From SZUA-309 sp965232595 (GTDB taxonomy: Bacteria > Pseudomonadota > Gammaproteobacteria > Pseudomonadales > Azotimanducaceae): a DNA stretch of 64,000 bases. Location of the stretch: positions 558,001-622,000 of the forward strand of contig OZ246983.1 in assembly GCA_965232595.1 (NCBI GenBank), given 5' to 3'. Position 1 is the first letter of the stretch; the number at the start of each line of letters is the position of its first letter. The notes beneath the pieces were generated by a model. The model was not told the origin of the DNA. It made no database searches and was given only the letters and a program-made list of their open reading frames with translations. Positions 1 to 9,107 of the stretch are shown in pieces. A program made the translations under genes and the position numbers.

Positions 1-91
1 ACGCGCGGCCTTCCCACCGGACGTGGAGCGGGAGCCAGGACGTGAGTACGACGACGCCGCCGTGTTCAACGTCGGCAACCCGATCCGCTAA
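1..91 (+). CDS. C-terminal end of an unidentified gene (partial)
   Basis: Reading from base 2, an open frame runs off the left edge of the window and ends at TAA (89-91). The 29 visible residues end in DDAAVFNVGNPIR. They have the polar composition of a real C-terminus, but they are too few to assign a family. The stop lies only 10 bases from the convergent sulfatase stop, which fits two genes meeting tail to tail. No hairpin is visible between them. Confidence 0.45.
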   Translation, partial: RAAFPPDVEREPGREYDDAAVFNVGNPIR

Positions 92-101
92 AGCGCCGGG
101 C

Positions 102-1631
102 TCACCAGCGGGGCGCAGGTCGGCCGACGGCGCCGTTTTCGGTCAGCTTCACGTGGGTCAGGGTCTGATCCAGATGCCGTGCGCGCCAGGAGAGCAGCCG
201 CTCGGCGTATTCCAGCCGCACCGATAGCAGCGCCGGATCCTCTGCACGATTGAAGAGCTCATCGGGGTCTTCCTGCAGATCGAACAGCAGCGGCGGCAAA
301 CCGGCGAAGTGCACGTACTTGTAGTTGTGGTCGCGCAGCACGCTCAGGTTGCAGGCGTGCTGCGGCAGATCCAGTGCTGTCTCCACATCGTCATCCGTCG
401 GGTCCCGGAAGTCGAACTCCCAATGCGCGGCGTCGCGCCAACCCTGGGCCGGTGCGCCACGTTCGAGCAACGGCGTCAGCGAACGGCCGTCGCTGGCCGG
501 GTCCGCCGGCAGCCCCACCCAGTCCAGCAGCGTCGGCAGGATGTCCACGTGTTCCGTGAACTCCCTGCGCACCAACCCTCGAGTTCCCTCCGCCCGATCG
601 CGTGGATCCCGAACGATCAGCGGGATGTGATAGGACTGATCGAAGTAGCCGGACTTGCCCAGCAGCCAGTGATCACCGAGCTGCTCGCCATGGTCTGAGG
701 TGAAGATGATGAGCGTCTGCTCCCAGGCGCCGTCGGCTTTGAGCGCCGCCACCAGGCGCCCTATGTTGTCATCCACCTCAGACATAAGGCCGAAGTAGCT
801 GGCCTTCAGCCGCCGTAGCCGTGCTTCCTGCTCCGGCGCCCGGGCGTAGCGTTGCCCGAGCTGCCAGGCGAGCCAGGGATGCTGCTCAGCCTCGATCGCA
901 GCCGTCTCGGCACGGCGGAATCCGGGCAACTCGTCCGGCGGGTAGTAGGCGTTGTATGGCCGAGGGGCGATCCAGGGCGGATGCGGTCGCAGCAGAGAGA
1001 GATGCACGCACCAGGGCGCCGTTTGCCCGGTGATGTAGTTGATGGCCCGATCGGTCAGGAAGCGGGTGTCATGATGTTCGGCGCTGAGCGCCAGCGGCGC
1101 AGGGGTGTCTCCGCCCTGCTCCCACTCCGGCTGCTCCGCCTTCGTCAGGTAGAGATCGTAGCCGCGTTCCGGCGGCGTAACGCCCTGACCCTCGAGCCAC
1201 TCTGCCCAGAGGGAAACGTCTCCTTCATTCAGCAGCACTTCCGGGTGTAATCCCGGCAGCAGCCCCTCATAGGTCCGCAGCTCTGGTGCATCCGAGGGAT
1301 GTTCACGGGGGTCCGCGCTGGTGTCGGTGTAGCCGAACAGCACCGGATCGTAGCCGGCCTCCCGGAGCTTAAGCGCCCAGTTGGAGTGCCGGCGGTCGAG
1401 CGGCGTGCCGTTGGTCACCGAGCGGTGATTCATCATGTAGAGGCCGGTGTGCAGCGAAGCCCGGCTCGGGCCGCAGGGCACGGCCTGGCAGTAGTGCCCG
1501 GCAAAGAGCACGCCGGCTTCGGCCAGCGCATCCAGATGTGGGGTGCGCAGGCAGGGGTGCTGCAGGGCGGACAGGCAATCACCGCGCCACTGGTCAGCGG
1601 TGATGAGCAGGATGTTCGGTCGGCTGCTCAC
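102..1631 (-). CDS. Sulfatase / phosphonate monoester hydrolase family protein
   Basis: Alkaline-phosphatase-superfamily hydrolase of 509 residues. The N-terminus NILLITADQWRGD supplies the first metal-binding aspartate (D13). The formylglycine signature CGPSR lies at C53-R57, and SDHGEQLGDH further on is a typical metal-binding loop. Members hydrolyse sulfate or phosphonate esters after C53 is converted to formylglycine. No signal peptide is seen, so the enzyme is probably cytoplasmic, which resembles choline-sulfatase or phosphonate monoesterase subfamilies more than exported arylsulfatases; substrate is unknown. It starts 31 bases after the SDR stop and is probably the last gene of the kinase-ligase-SDR operon. 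Confidence 0.85.
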   Translation of the reverse strand: MSSRPNILLITADQWRGDCLSALQHPCLRTPHLDALAEAGVLFAGHYCQAVPCGPSRASLHTGLYMMNHRSVTNGTPLDRRHSNWALKLREAGYDPVLFGYTDTSADPREHPSDAPELRTYEGLLPGLHPEVLLNEGDVSLWAEWLEGQGVTPPERGYDLYLTKAEQPEWEQGGDTPAPLALSAEHHDTRFLTDRAINYITGQTAPWCVHLSLLRPHPPWIAPRPYNAYYPPDELPGFRRAETAAIEAEQHPWLAWQLGQRYARAPEQEARLRRLKASYFGLMSEVDDNIGRLVAALKADGAWEQTLIIFTSDHGEQLGDHWLLGKSGYFDQSYHIPLIVRDPRDRAEGTRGLVRREFTEHVDILPTLLDWVGLPADPASDGRSLTPLLERGAPAQGWRDAAHWEFDFRDPTDDDVETALDLPQHACNLSVLRDHNYKYVHFAGLPPLLFDLQEDPDELFNRAEDPALLSVRLEYAERLLSWRARHLDQTLTHVKLTENGAVGRPAPRW

Positions 1632-1662
1632 GCGGTTCGTACCTGCAGCCCGGCGTGGGCCG

Positions 1663-2490
1663 TCACGCCCTCGTCAGGGACTGATCTTCAACGAGCGCAT
1701 CGAGCTGCTTCTGCACCGCCTTCGCCCACCTGGGATGGGTGAGGATCCAGAACCGGTTTTCCGCGATCGAATCAGCCACCAGCTCGCCAACCTCGTCCGG
1801 ATCCATCCCCTGCTCCAGGCTCGCCTGAATGGCGCGCGCCATGTCGCCGGACTTCTCGCCGTCCGCTTTCGGCTTGGCCTGCCCCGGCCGGTAGGTGACC
1901 GAGTTGAAGGAGATGTTGGTGTTGATCGGGCCCGGGCAGAGCACCGAGGCGGTGATCGGGCTCTTCGTGGCCCTGAGCTCCCGCTCGGTGGCGGCCATGA
2001 GCGCCACCACGCCGTGCTTGGCCACGTTGTAGGCACCCATGCGGGCAGAGGAGATCAGGCCGGCCATGGATGAGGTGGCGTTGATGTGCCCTTCGCCTGC
2101 CTCTTCGATCAGCGGCAGGAAAATCTCGACGCCGTAGATCGGTCCCCAGAGGTCCACGTCCAGAATCCACTTCCAGTCGGACAGCTTCATCTTCTTCACC
2201 GGTGTCGGGATGCCGACGCCGGCGTTGCAGCAGAGCACGTTGACCTTGCCGTAGCTGGCGATGGCAGTGTCTGCCAGCGCCTGAACCGCCTCCCGGTCGG
2301 AGACATCACACAGCTGGCCAACGGCTTCGCCGCCACCCGCCCGCACTTCCTCCACCGCCCGCTCGAGCGCGGCCTCATCGAGGTCGGCTATGACCACCTT
2401 CATGCCCCGCTTCGCAAACACCCGGACCATGCCGAGGCCTATGCCGCTGGCACCGCCCGTAACGACGGCCACGCGATCCTGAAACTCCAT
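1663..2490 (-). CDS. Short-chain dehydrogenase/reductase (SDR)
   Basis: Classical SDR of 275 residues, a normal length for the family. The cofactor loop TGGASGIG is at residues 11-18, the NAG motif is in CNAGVG, and the catalytic Ser...Tyr-x-x-x-Lys appears as SSMAG followed by YNVAKHG. It presumably oxidises or reduces an alcohol/ketone with NAD(P). A strong GGAGGAG ribosome-binding site precedes the ATG. It lies 21 bases downstream of the acyl-CoA ligase gene, so the two probably serve the same catabolic route. Substrate cannot be read from sequence. Confidence 0.88.
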   Translation of the reverse strand: MEFQDRVAVVTGGASGIGLGMVRVFAKRGMKVVIADLDEAALERAVEEVRAGGGEAVGQLCDVSDREAVQALADTAIASYGKVNVLCCNAGVGIPTPVKKMKLSDWKWILDVDLWGPIYGVEIFLPLIEEAGEGHINATSSMAGLISSARMGAYNVAKHGVVALMAATERELRATKSPITASVLCPGPINTNISFNSVTYRPGQAKPKADGEKSGDMARAIQASLEQGMDPDEVGELVADSIAENRFWILTHPRWAKAVQKQLDALVEDQSLTRA

Positions 2491-2511
2491 AAGTCTCCTC
2501 CTCTCTTACCC

Positions 2512-4308
2512 TCAGATTTCGATGACGTCGGGACCCGGTGTGTCAGCAAACAGCGCTTCCACAGCGTCGCGACGATGGGACTGCACGGCTGACTGATTGA
2601 CGTAGCCTTTGTCCGTTATCTCGTAGGCCCCTGGATCCGGCGGCGCTGCCAGCAGCATGAACCGGCGGATCGTTCTCGAGGAGCCGGTGTTGGTGGCGTT
2701 ATGTTGCCGGAATCCTGCTGCGATCTTTTCGCGGATGCCCTGATGCGCGCAGACGACCGCGGGATCGTCCGAACCCGCCACCTCCGAAGTCGCGCTCAGG
2801 TTCGGCCACACCAGGAGCGCCACGTACGATTCGTTCAAACCGCAGACCACCACGTCCCGCACCCAGGGCGACGCCGAGGCAATGGCATCGGCGCGCAGGG
2901 TGCCGGCAGATACCCAGGTGCCGGTGATCAGCTTGAACTCCTCTGCAACCCGGCCGGCGAAGCTGAGTCCCTGCAGCGGATCGTCCGGATCGGCAAAGCG
3001 CAGCGCATCACCCATCCTGAAGAAGCCTTCTTCGTCAAAGGCCTCGCGGGTCTTCTCCGGCTCACCGAGATAACCCGGGGTTACCCCTTCTGAACGTACG
3101 CGCAGCTCGTACTTGTCGCCAAAGGGCACCAGCTTCAGCTCCGCGCCCGGCATGGGCAGGCCAACGATGTCGGTACGCTCTGTTGGCCAGTATTTGGTTG
3201 TGCAGGAGTGCACCTCAGTGGACATCAACGAGGTGCCGAACGGGAAGCGCCGGCCGGTGTACTTCAGGTTCAGGGCCTGGATGCGGTCAGCCAGGGAATC
3301 CGGCATGGCCGCGGAGCCAGCCTGCATGGCCTGGATGTTCTCGTAGAAGCCGCGGGCAAACTCATCGTCACGCTCCAGCGCATCGGTGAGCATCGACCAG
3401 CCCAATGGTGCGCCAGCAAAGGAAGTGGGTTTCACGTCGCGGAGGTTTGCGATGGTTTTGTGGAACTCACCTGGGGTCGGCTTGCCGTCGTCGAGGTACA
3501 CTGCCCCACCCGCGTTAATCATGCTGGCGAGTCGCATGACGCCGGCGCCGACGTGGCTCCAGGGCATCCAGTCCAGCACCCGCGGCACTGCTTCCGGCGC
3601 CAGCGGGTTTTTCATGGTCGCGCCCGACGCCAGCATCTGACAACTCATGCGGTGAGTGACGATGACACCCTTGGGCATGCCGGTGGAGCCGGACGTGAAC
3701 ATGTAGCGGGTGACGGTATCGGGCGTGATGGCGGCGATGCTCTCGTCGACCGCTGCCGTCGGCTCGGTCGCCAGGATCTCGCCTATGCTCACCTCGCCAC
3801 CCAGGCCGACGCGCAGCTCGTCTTCTCCGAACCGACCGATGTCCGCAAGGGCTGCCGTGTACTCAGTCCAGTCGTCGGCAAACAGAAAGGCAGGCTGCAC
3901 CCGATCGAGCACGGCTTTCAGCTTTGGCCTGGCGCCCGACACCGACGAGTAAGACAGGCTCACCGGCGTGCTGGGCACGCGGGCAAACACCGCCCCCCAA
4001 GCCATCAGAAAGTGTTCGATGGAAGCGCCGGAGAGGATGGCGAGCGGGCGGTCAGGGCCGGCGTTCTGATTGATCAGCCATTGCGCCACCCGACGGCAAC
4101 CATCCACCGCCTCGGCATAAGTCAGGTGTCGCCAACTATCGGCCGACTTCTCAGCGATCAGCGTGCGGTCGGGCCAGCTCGCTGCCCGCTCGAGCAACAG
4201 ATGCGCCAGGCTCCGCGTCACCGGTTCCGGCGGCCTCGGGTGCCGCAGCACCAGCGTGCCGTCCTCGCGCCGCTCGATGTCGAGCTCGGGCGCTACTGTG
4301 GCGCTCAC
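2512..4308 (-). CDS. Feruloyl-CoA synthase-like AMP-dependent acid:CoA ligase
   Basis: ANL-superfamily acyl-CoA synthetase of 598 residues. The ATP-binding loop is FTSGSTGMPKG, the hinge region is GRVAEEFKLITGTWV, and the C-terminal catalytic lysine is in ITDKGYVNQ. The hinge wording and overall length resemble feruloyl-CoA synthase (Fcs), which activates hydroxycinnamates such as ferulate to CoA thioesters before side-chain shortening. No hydratase/lyase (Ech) or vanillin dehydrogenase is seen nearby, so another aromatic or fatty acid substrate is possible. Its ATG overlaps the stop of the upstream kinase by 4 bases (ATGA), implying translational coupling. Confidence 0.8.
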   Translation of the reverse strand: MSATVAPELDIERREDGTLVLRHPRPPEPVTRSLAHLLLERAASWPDRTLIAEKSADSWRHLTYAEAVDGCRRVAQWLINQNAGPDRPLAILSGASIEHFLMAWGAVFARVPSTPVSLSYSSVSGARPKLKAVLDRVQPAFLFADDWTEYTAALADIGRFGEDELRVGLGGEVSIGEILATEPTAAVDESIAAITPDTVTRYMFTSGSTGMPKGVIVTHRMSCQMLASGATMKNPLAPEAVPRVLDWMPWSHVGAGVMRLASMINAGGAVYLDDGKPTPGEFHKTIANLRDVKPTSFAGAPLGWSMLTDALERDDEFARGFYENIQAMQAGSAAMPDSLADRIQALNLKYTGRRFPFGTSLMSTEVHSCTTKYWPTERTDIVGLPMPGAELKLVPFGDKYELRVRSEGVTPGYLGEPEKTREAFDEEGFFRMGDALRFADPDDPLQGLSFAGRVAEEFKLITGTWVSAGTLRADAIASASPWVRDVVVCGLNESYVALLVWPNLSATSEVAGSDDPAVVCAHQGIREKIAAGFRQHNATNTGSSRTIRRFMLLAAPPDPGAYEITDKGYVNQSAVQSHRRDAVEALFADTPGPDVIEI

Positions 4309-7289
4309 GCCTTCGCCTCCTGCAACTCCTGTCGCAACAGGCTCAGCTCCTCGCGATAGCGTTCCGCCGCTTCTCCATCTCCCTTCGCCTCATAGAGCGC
4401 CACCAGCCGCTCCAGCGTCGTCGCCGTGTACGCGCTCAACCGGTCTTCTCCGGACATCATCGACGCCCGAGCGCTCAGCAGCAGCGATTCCGCTTCATCC
4501 AGCTCACCGATGGCCGTACGCTGCGCACCGAGCCGGCTCTCTGCCCGGGCCGTCAGCCAGTGGCCCTGAGGATAGGCGGCGACCAGGACAGAACGGGCTT
4601 CCGTCAGCGCTTCCCCCGCCAGCACCAGCCGCTCCATCTTCAGGTAGACGAAGCCGATCTCCATCAGCCGCTGCCCCACGTCCGGATGTTCCGGGCCGAG
4701 CAAGGTGCTGCTGATCTCCAGCGCCTTCTCCATGTCGATGAGCGCACCGTCGTAGTCGCCTCGGTCGCGCCGGAGCCGGGCCACGTTCATGTAGCCATCG
4801 GCCGTGAGCGGGTGCATCTCGCCCAGGCTCGCCAGGCGTACGCGCTGCGCCTCGGTCAGCAGCGGTTCGGCCTGATCCAGAGCACCTTCGGCGTGGTAGA
4901 TCATGCCCAGGTTGTTGAGGTTGAAGGCACGGTCCGGATGGTCAGGCGCCAGCAGCCGCTCATCGAGCGCAATCAGCTCCCGATAGATGCTCACCGCCTC
5001 TTCCACGCGGCCGAGATCGTGATACACCTGAGCGATGTTGCCTCTGGTGGCCGTCACCCAGTCGTGCTCCAGGCCAAGCTCTGCTTCGAGAATGTCGAAA
5101 GCCCGGTAGTACAGCCCCACCGCCTCCTCGTACTGCCCCATGTCTCGCAGCAGAGAACCGAAGTTCGCCGCGGTGAGCGCCGTATCCATGTGATCCGGGC
5201 CGATGGTTGCTTCCTGCTGCACCATCACCTGGCGGTAGAGCTGTTCCGCTTCCTCTGCGCGCCCGGCGTTTTTCAGGCTCCGTGCCAGCAGCGAACGGGC
5301 ATTGATCGTCCAGGGATGATCCTCGCCAAGCCGCGCAACGCGCGTCGCCAGCGCGGTCTCCACGATCTCAACGGCGGCGGCATACTCGCCGGTCTCCTCG
5401 TAAACGAGGGCTTTGCCGAACTGCAGGCCGCCATAGAAGTCGAGCGCGTCATCTTCGGCGTCGCTCAGCCGTGCCAGCGCATCGTCGTAGGCGGCAATGG
5501 CCTCCTGGTACTTGCCGAGCCGCACCTGCGCGGTCGCCAGGTAGCTGAGCGCCTGGGCCCGCTCGATGTGATTGGCAGGAACCAGGTTGTCCTCTGCGAG
5601 GAGCTCGAGCAGCAGACCTTCAGCAGTGGCCGCATCCTCGAACTCGGTGACGAAAGAGGCGAGCGCGGCCCGCATGCGAAACGCATCGATGTCAGCCTGC
5701 ACGGGGTCGCTGTAGCCGTCGGCGCGCTGCAGATCGATCTGCGCTTCTGCTGCTTCGTCATAGAGGTCGCTGCCTTGGTTGTAGAGCCCGAGGCTGACGT
5801 AAACCTGAGCCATGATCTCGAGCAGCCGGAAGCGCACACCCGGCTCCTCGGCCAGATCTGAGCGGATCTGCTCGACACCGGCATCGAGCACCTGCTTCAC
5901 CGTGATCGTCTCGCCACGTGACTGGGTGGGATCGGCGTTGGTGAACATCTCCAGCATGAAGTCGACGGTGCGCTCGGCGGTCAGCGCGGAGGCTGCTGCC
6001 GCACGTTCCGCCTCCAGCGCCCGCACCAGCCCGAGGCCGGTACCGATGGCGCCCAGCACCAGCAGGCTGATCGCGGTGGCGGACAGCACCACCCCGACCC
6101 GGTGTCGTCGTGTGAACTTGCCGAGCCGATAGGCCACGCTCGGTGGCCGGGCGATAACCGGCTCGTTGCTCTGATAGCGGCGGATATCGGAGATCAGTTC
6201 CGACGCCGAGGCGTAGCGGCGGTTCCGATCTTTCTCCATCGCTTTCAGCGTGATCCAGTCCAGATCGCCAGCGAGCTGGCGCGCTCTTGTCACCGTCGCC
6301 GGTGATCGGGACGCCTGGCCGGCAGAGGAGAGCCGCGTGCTCGGCAGCGGCGGGTCCTCTTCACGGATGATGCGCCGGATCTCATCGAACCCCGCTGCCC
6401 GCAACGACTCCGGATCGAACGGGCGCAGGTCGGTGATCAGCTCGTAGAACACCACGCCCAGGGCATAGACGTCCGTTCGGGTGTCGACGTCCACGTTCGT
6501 CAGCTCCGCCTGCTCCGGGCTCATGTACTCGGGCGTGCCGATCAGCTGCCCGAACTCCGTGAACGCCGTGCGCTGCAGCATCTGCTGCTCGACCGCTTTG
6601 GCGACGCCAAAATCGATGATCTTCGGCATCGGCACCTCATCCACCAGGGTGACGAGGATGTTCGATGGCTTCAGATCGCGATGGATGATGCCTTTCTGAT
6701 GCGCGTGCTGAACGCCGTCGCAGACTTTGAGGAAGAGCTCCATCCGCTCCTGAAGCGACAGCTCATGCTGCTGGCAGTACTCGGTGATCGGCAGGCCGGA
6801 CACCAGCTCCATGACGAAGTAAGGCTGGCCGGTTGCCGTGGTGCCCGCATCGAAAACCTGAGCAATGGCTGGGTGATTCATCAGCGCCAGGGCCTGGCGT
6901 TCGGACTCGAAGCGGCTGAGCACTTCCGCCGAGTGCATGCCCGGCTTGATCAGCTTGATGGCCACCTGGCGCTGAACGGGCTCGAGCTGCTCCGCCTGAT
7001 AGACATGGCCCATGCCGCCGGAGCCGAGCACAGATTCCAGCCGGTAGGCGTCAATGACGGTGCCGGGCGGGAGATGCGAATCGAGGCCGAAGGAGTCGAC
7101 GGCGGCCTCCTCTACCAGCCCCTCCAGAGAGGCCCCGGACTCGTCTGCCGCAAGCATGGCGCGCAGATCTCTGGCGAGCTCCAGATCGTCACCACAGGCT
7201 TCGGCGATGAACGCTTCCCGCTCGCCAGCAGACAGAGCGCTCGCCTGCTCGAACAGCGATTCAAGAATCCGAAACCGATCGTTGGCCAC
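4305..7289 (-). CDS. Membrane Ser/Thr protein kinase with C-terminal TPR array
   Basis: About 994 residues. An N-terminal region of about 70 residues is followed by a Hanks-type kinase domain with glycine loop GSGGMGHVYQAE, VAIKLIK lysine, catalytic HRDLKPSN, DFGVAKA and activation segment GTPEYMSPEQ. Next come one membrane helix (VGVVLSATAISLLVLGAIG) and a long series of tetratricopeptide repeats, probably facing outward. I chose the GTG at 7289 because AAGGAGG lies 9 bases upstream; the in-frame GTG at 7298 abuts that site. It heads an operon with the ligase, SDR and sulfatase. Its signal and phosphorylation targets are unknown. Confidence 0.88.
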   Translation of the reverse strand: MANDRFRILESLFEQASALSAGEREAFIAEACGDDLELARDLRAMLAADESGASLEGLVEEAAVDSFGLDSHLPPGTVIDAYRLESVLGSGGMGHVYQAEQLEPVQRQVAIKLIKPGMHSAEVLSRFESERQALALMNHPAIAQVFDAGTTATGQPYFVMELVSGLPITEYCQQHELSLQERMELFLKVCDGVQHAHQKGIIHRDLKPSNILVTLVDEVPMPKIIDFGVAKAVEQQMLQRTAFTEFGQLIGTPEYMSPEQAELTNVDVDTRTDVYALGVVFYELITDLRPFDPESLRAAGFDEIRRIIREEDPPLPSTRLSSAGQASRSPATVTRARQLAGDLDWITLKAMEKDRNRRYASASELISDIRRYQSNEPVIARPPSVAYRLGKFTRRHRVGVVLSATAISLLVLGAIGTGLGLVRALEAERAAAASALTAERTVDFMLEMFTNADPTQSRGETITVKQVLDAGVEQIRSDLAEEPGVRFRLLEIMAQVYVSLGLYNQGSDLYDEAAEAQIDLQRADGYSDPVQADIDAFRMRAALASFVTEFEDAATAEGLLLELLAEDNLVPANHIERAQALSYLATAQVRLGKYQEAIAAYDDALARLSDAEDDALDFYGGLQFGKALVYEETGEYAAAVEIVETALATRVARLGEDHPWTINARSLLARSLKNAGRAEEAEQLYRQVMVQQEATIGPDHMDTALTAANFGSLLRDMGQYEEAVGLYYRAFDILEAELGLEHDWVTATRGNIAQVYHDLGRVEEAVSIYRELIALDERLLAPDHPDRAFNLNNLGMIYHAEGALDQAEPLLTEAQRVRLASLGEMHPLTADGYMNVARLRRDRGDYDGALIDMEKALEISSTLLGPEHPDVGQRLMEIGFVYLKMERLVLAGEALTEARSVLVAAYPQGHWLTARAESRLGAQRTAIGELDEAESLLLSARASMMSGEDRLSAYTATTLERLVALYEAKGDGEAAERYREELSLLRQELQEAKA

Positions 7290-7395
7290 CTGCGGCACCC
7301 TCCTTCAGGCGCGAACAGCTGCTACAGATACTATCAGGCCCCAAGTACTCGCCGTGCGGGATGCAACGCGCCGAACTGCCGGGGCTACGAACGGA

Positions 7396-7881
7396 TCAGA
7401 GAACGCCTGGATTTCCCTGCCAGAGCGCAAAGTTCAGTGCCGCCGCAAAGCTCACCCAGAGCAGGTAAGGCACCAGCAACATTCCGGCCAGCGGACGCAC
7501 CTGCCAGAAGCGCAGCAGCGTCGCCAGGATCAGTACCCAGAGCACGACGATCTCGGCACAGGCCAGCGCGCCCTGCTGCCAGGTGAAAAAGAGCCAGCTC
7601 CAGAGCGCGTTCAGTGCAAGCTGGCCGAGAAAGAGCCCGAAGGCCAGCTTGTTCGCCGCCAACCCGCCGCCGGCGCGCCAAACCAGCCAGGCAGCTATCC
7701 CCATCAACGTGTAGAGCGCGGTCCAGACCGGACCGAACAACCAGGGCGGCGGCGCCCAGGCCGGCTGCTGGAGCTGCCCGTAGAAGTCGGCAGCGTTCAC
7801 CGACGCCACAGCACCGATGGCGGAGGTTGCGTAGGCGAGCAGCAACCAGCCGATCAGCGCCAACAGGTCCTGTCGATTCAT
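7396..7881 (-). CDS. TspO/MBR family tryptophan-rich membrane protein
   Basis: 161 residues with five predicted membrane helices and the TspO signature region WAPPPWLFGPVWTALYTLMG, rich in Trp and Pro. TspO proteins bind porphyrins and related ligands in the membrane and are linked to tetrapyrrole or stress sensing in bacteria. Length and helix count are normal for the family. It follows the kinase gene in the opposite sense of that gene's upstream region (convergence is not involved) and appears to be a stand-alone gene; no strong ribosome-binding site is visible before its ATG. Confidence 0.85.
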   Translation of the reverse strand: MNRQDLLALIGWLLLAYATSAIGAVASVNAADFYGQLQQPAWAPPPWLFGPVWTALYTLMGIAAWLVWRAGGGLAANKLAFGLFLGQLALNALWSWLFFTWQQGALACAEIVVLWVLILATLLRFWQVRPLAGMLLVPYLLWVSFAAALNFALWQGNPGVL

Positions 7882-7911
7882 CGTCCCAGCACCTGCCGTG
7901 CTGACTCGAGC

Positions 7912-8193
7912 CTACCTCCCGGCAGCATCATGCTCCGCGTCCCGTCGAGCAGTGCCGGGAGACACACCAAACAGCCGCTTGAAAGCGCGGCTGAACGAAG
8001 CTTCGGATTGGTACCCATACTTCTCAGCGATCACGTCCAGCGTCTGATTCGTTGTCTGCAGTTCATCACGAGCGAGCTGCATGCGCCACTCCGTGATGTA
8101 CTCGCCAGCCTCGCAATCAGCATCGATCTCATCAATCTCATCAATCTGCTGCAAATCAGAAACCAACACAGGAGAATTAAACAATGAACGCAC
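7912..8193 (-). pseudogene. Truncated AraC/XylS-family regulator (C-terminal HTH fragment)
   Basis: The open frame holds only the last part of an AraC DNA-binding domain: YITEWRMQLARDEL, then LDVIAEKYGYQSEASFSR and AFKRLFGVSPG, which is the second helix-turn-helix. The sensory domain and the first helix-turn-helix are missing. Upstream of the homologous part the frame reads an acidic repeat (IDEIDEID) made by 9-base ATCTCATCA units near 8124-8148, then runs antisense into the leader of the next gene. The GTG at 8193 lies inside the rightward gene. This is best read as a decayed remnant. Alternatively it could still encode a 93-residue half-domain. Confidence 0.7.
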
Positions 8194-8627
8194 TCGACAC
8201 CTTCCAGGCCTACTTCGACGCTTTCGAAGATACCTACGCAGATGACGATTGGGCGCGCATCGAGCCGTTCTTTGCAGAAGAGATGACCTACCTCAACGCG
8301 GAAGGCTCGCTGCTCACAGGCCGTGCTGCCGCCATCAGCTACCTGCAGCAGGACGTCAACGCCCTCGATCGGCGCTTCGACAGTCGCGCCTTCGATGGCA
8401 CGCCTGACATCCGCGCGCAAGGCGACGAGGTGACCATGGTGTTTACCGTGCGCTACAAAAAGGCCGGGGTCGACGATCTCGTGCTCAGCGGCCGGGAGGT
8501 GGCGACCATCCGCGACAGCCAGATCCAGCACATGGAGGATCAGTTCGACAGCAGCACGATCGAAAACTTTCAGGCCTGGATCGCTCAGCACGGAGCGCTG
8601 CTAGCTGGTGAAACCAACTCAGGGTGA
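8184..8627 (+). CDS. SnoaL/NTF2-like fold protein
   Basis: 147 residues. The layout FQAYFDAFEDTYADDDWARIEPFFAEEMTY at the start is quoted here only in part: an N-terminal helix, then a region around ALDRRFDSRAF, and sheet segments ending in VATIRDSQIQHMEDQFD, as expected for the nuclear transport factor 2-like / SnoaL cone fold. Such proteins are small isomerases, hydrolases or ligand-binding proteins; no catalytic assignment is possible. GGAG lies 8 bases before the ATG. The truncated AraC fragment overlaps its first codons on the other strand, and a VOC protein follows 46 bases later, possibly as a two-gene unit. Confidence 0.7.
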   Translation: MNALDTFQAYFDAFEDTYADDDWARIEPFFAEEMTYLNAEGSLLTGRAAAISYLQQDVNALDRRFDSRAFDGTPDIRAQGDEVTMVFTVRYKKAGVDDLVLSGREVATIRDSQIQHMEDQFDSSTIENFQAWIAQHGALLAGETNSG

Positions 8628-8673
8628 TTTGCTGGTGATACGATTGGCCCGATCATGAACAGGGAGACACAAA

Positions 8674-9039
8674 ATGATCGGCTACATCACGCTCGGCACC
8701 AGGGATCCGGCCAAGGCCCAGGCTTTCTACGATGCGCTGCTCGCCACGCTCGGCGCCTCAAGAATCATGGAAATCGACAACTTCATCCTCTGGGGCAAAT
8801 CTATGGACGAGCCCTGCCTCGCCTCCACCCTGCCTTACGACGGCAATGAAGCGACCTACGGCAACGGCACCATGGTGGCTCTGCGCATGGGCAGCACGGA
8901 TGAGGTCGATGCGTTCTACGCCAAGGCGATCGAATTGGGCGCTACCGACGAAGGTCCAGCGGGTGACCGCGGCGATGGCTTCTATGCTGGTTACTTCCGC
9001 GACCCGGACGGCAACAAGCTCTGTGCGTTCTTCGCCTGA
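8674..9039 (+). CDS. VOC (glyoxalase/bleomycin resistance) family protein
   Basis: 121 residues forming one beta-alpha-beta-beta-beta pair of the vicinal oxygen chelate fold: start MIGYITLGTRDPAKAQAFYD and end YFRDPDGNKLCAF. The terminal DPDGNK motif is typical of glyoxalase-like proteins. The usual first-strand metal histidine is replaced (GYITLG), so metal binding may be reduced or absent. GGGAG lies 7 bases before the ATG. The role is unknown; lactoylglutathione-lyase-like activity cannot be claimed from sequence. Confidence 0.82.
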   Translation: MIGYITLGTRDPAKAQAFYDALLATLGASRIMEIDNFILWGKSMDEPCLASTLPYDGNEATYGNGTMVALRMGSTDEVDAFYAKAIELGATDEGPAGDRGDGFYAGYFRDPDGNKLCAFFA

Positions 9040-9060
9040 ATAGGCGCTAGGGAGAGGCTG

Positions 9061-9094
9061 AAAAGACAGGGCCCCGCCGGAAGGCGAGGCCCCT
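9061..9094 (-). terminator. Rho-independent terminator of the fasciclin gene
   Basis: A GC-rich imperfect hairpin, with arms AGGGGCCTCGCC and GGCGGGGCCCT (leftward strand) around a TTCC loop, is followed by TGTCTTTT. It lies 14 bases beyond the fasciclin stop, on its strand. The rightward strand has no T-run, so termination is probably one-directional. Confidence 0.65.
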
Positions 9095-9107
9095 GGGGGG
9101 AACGTCT

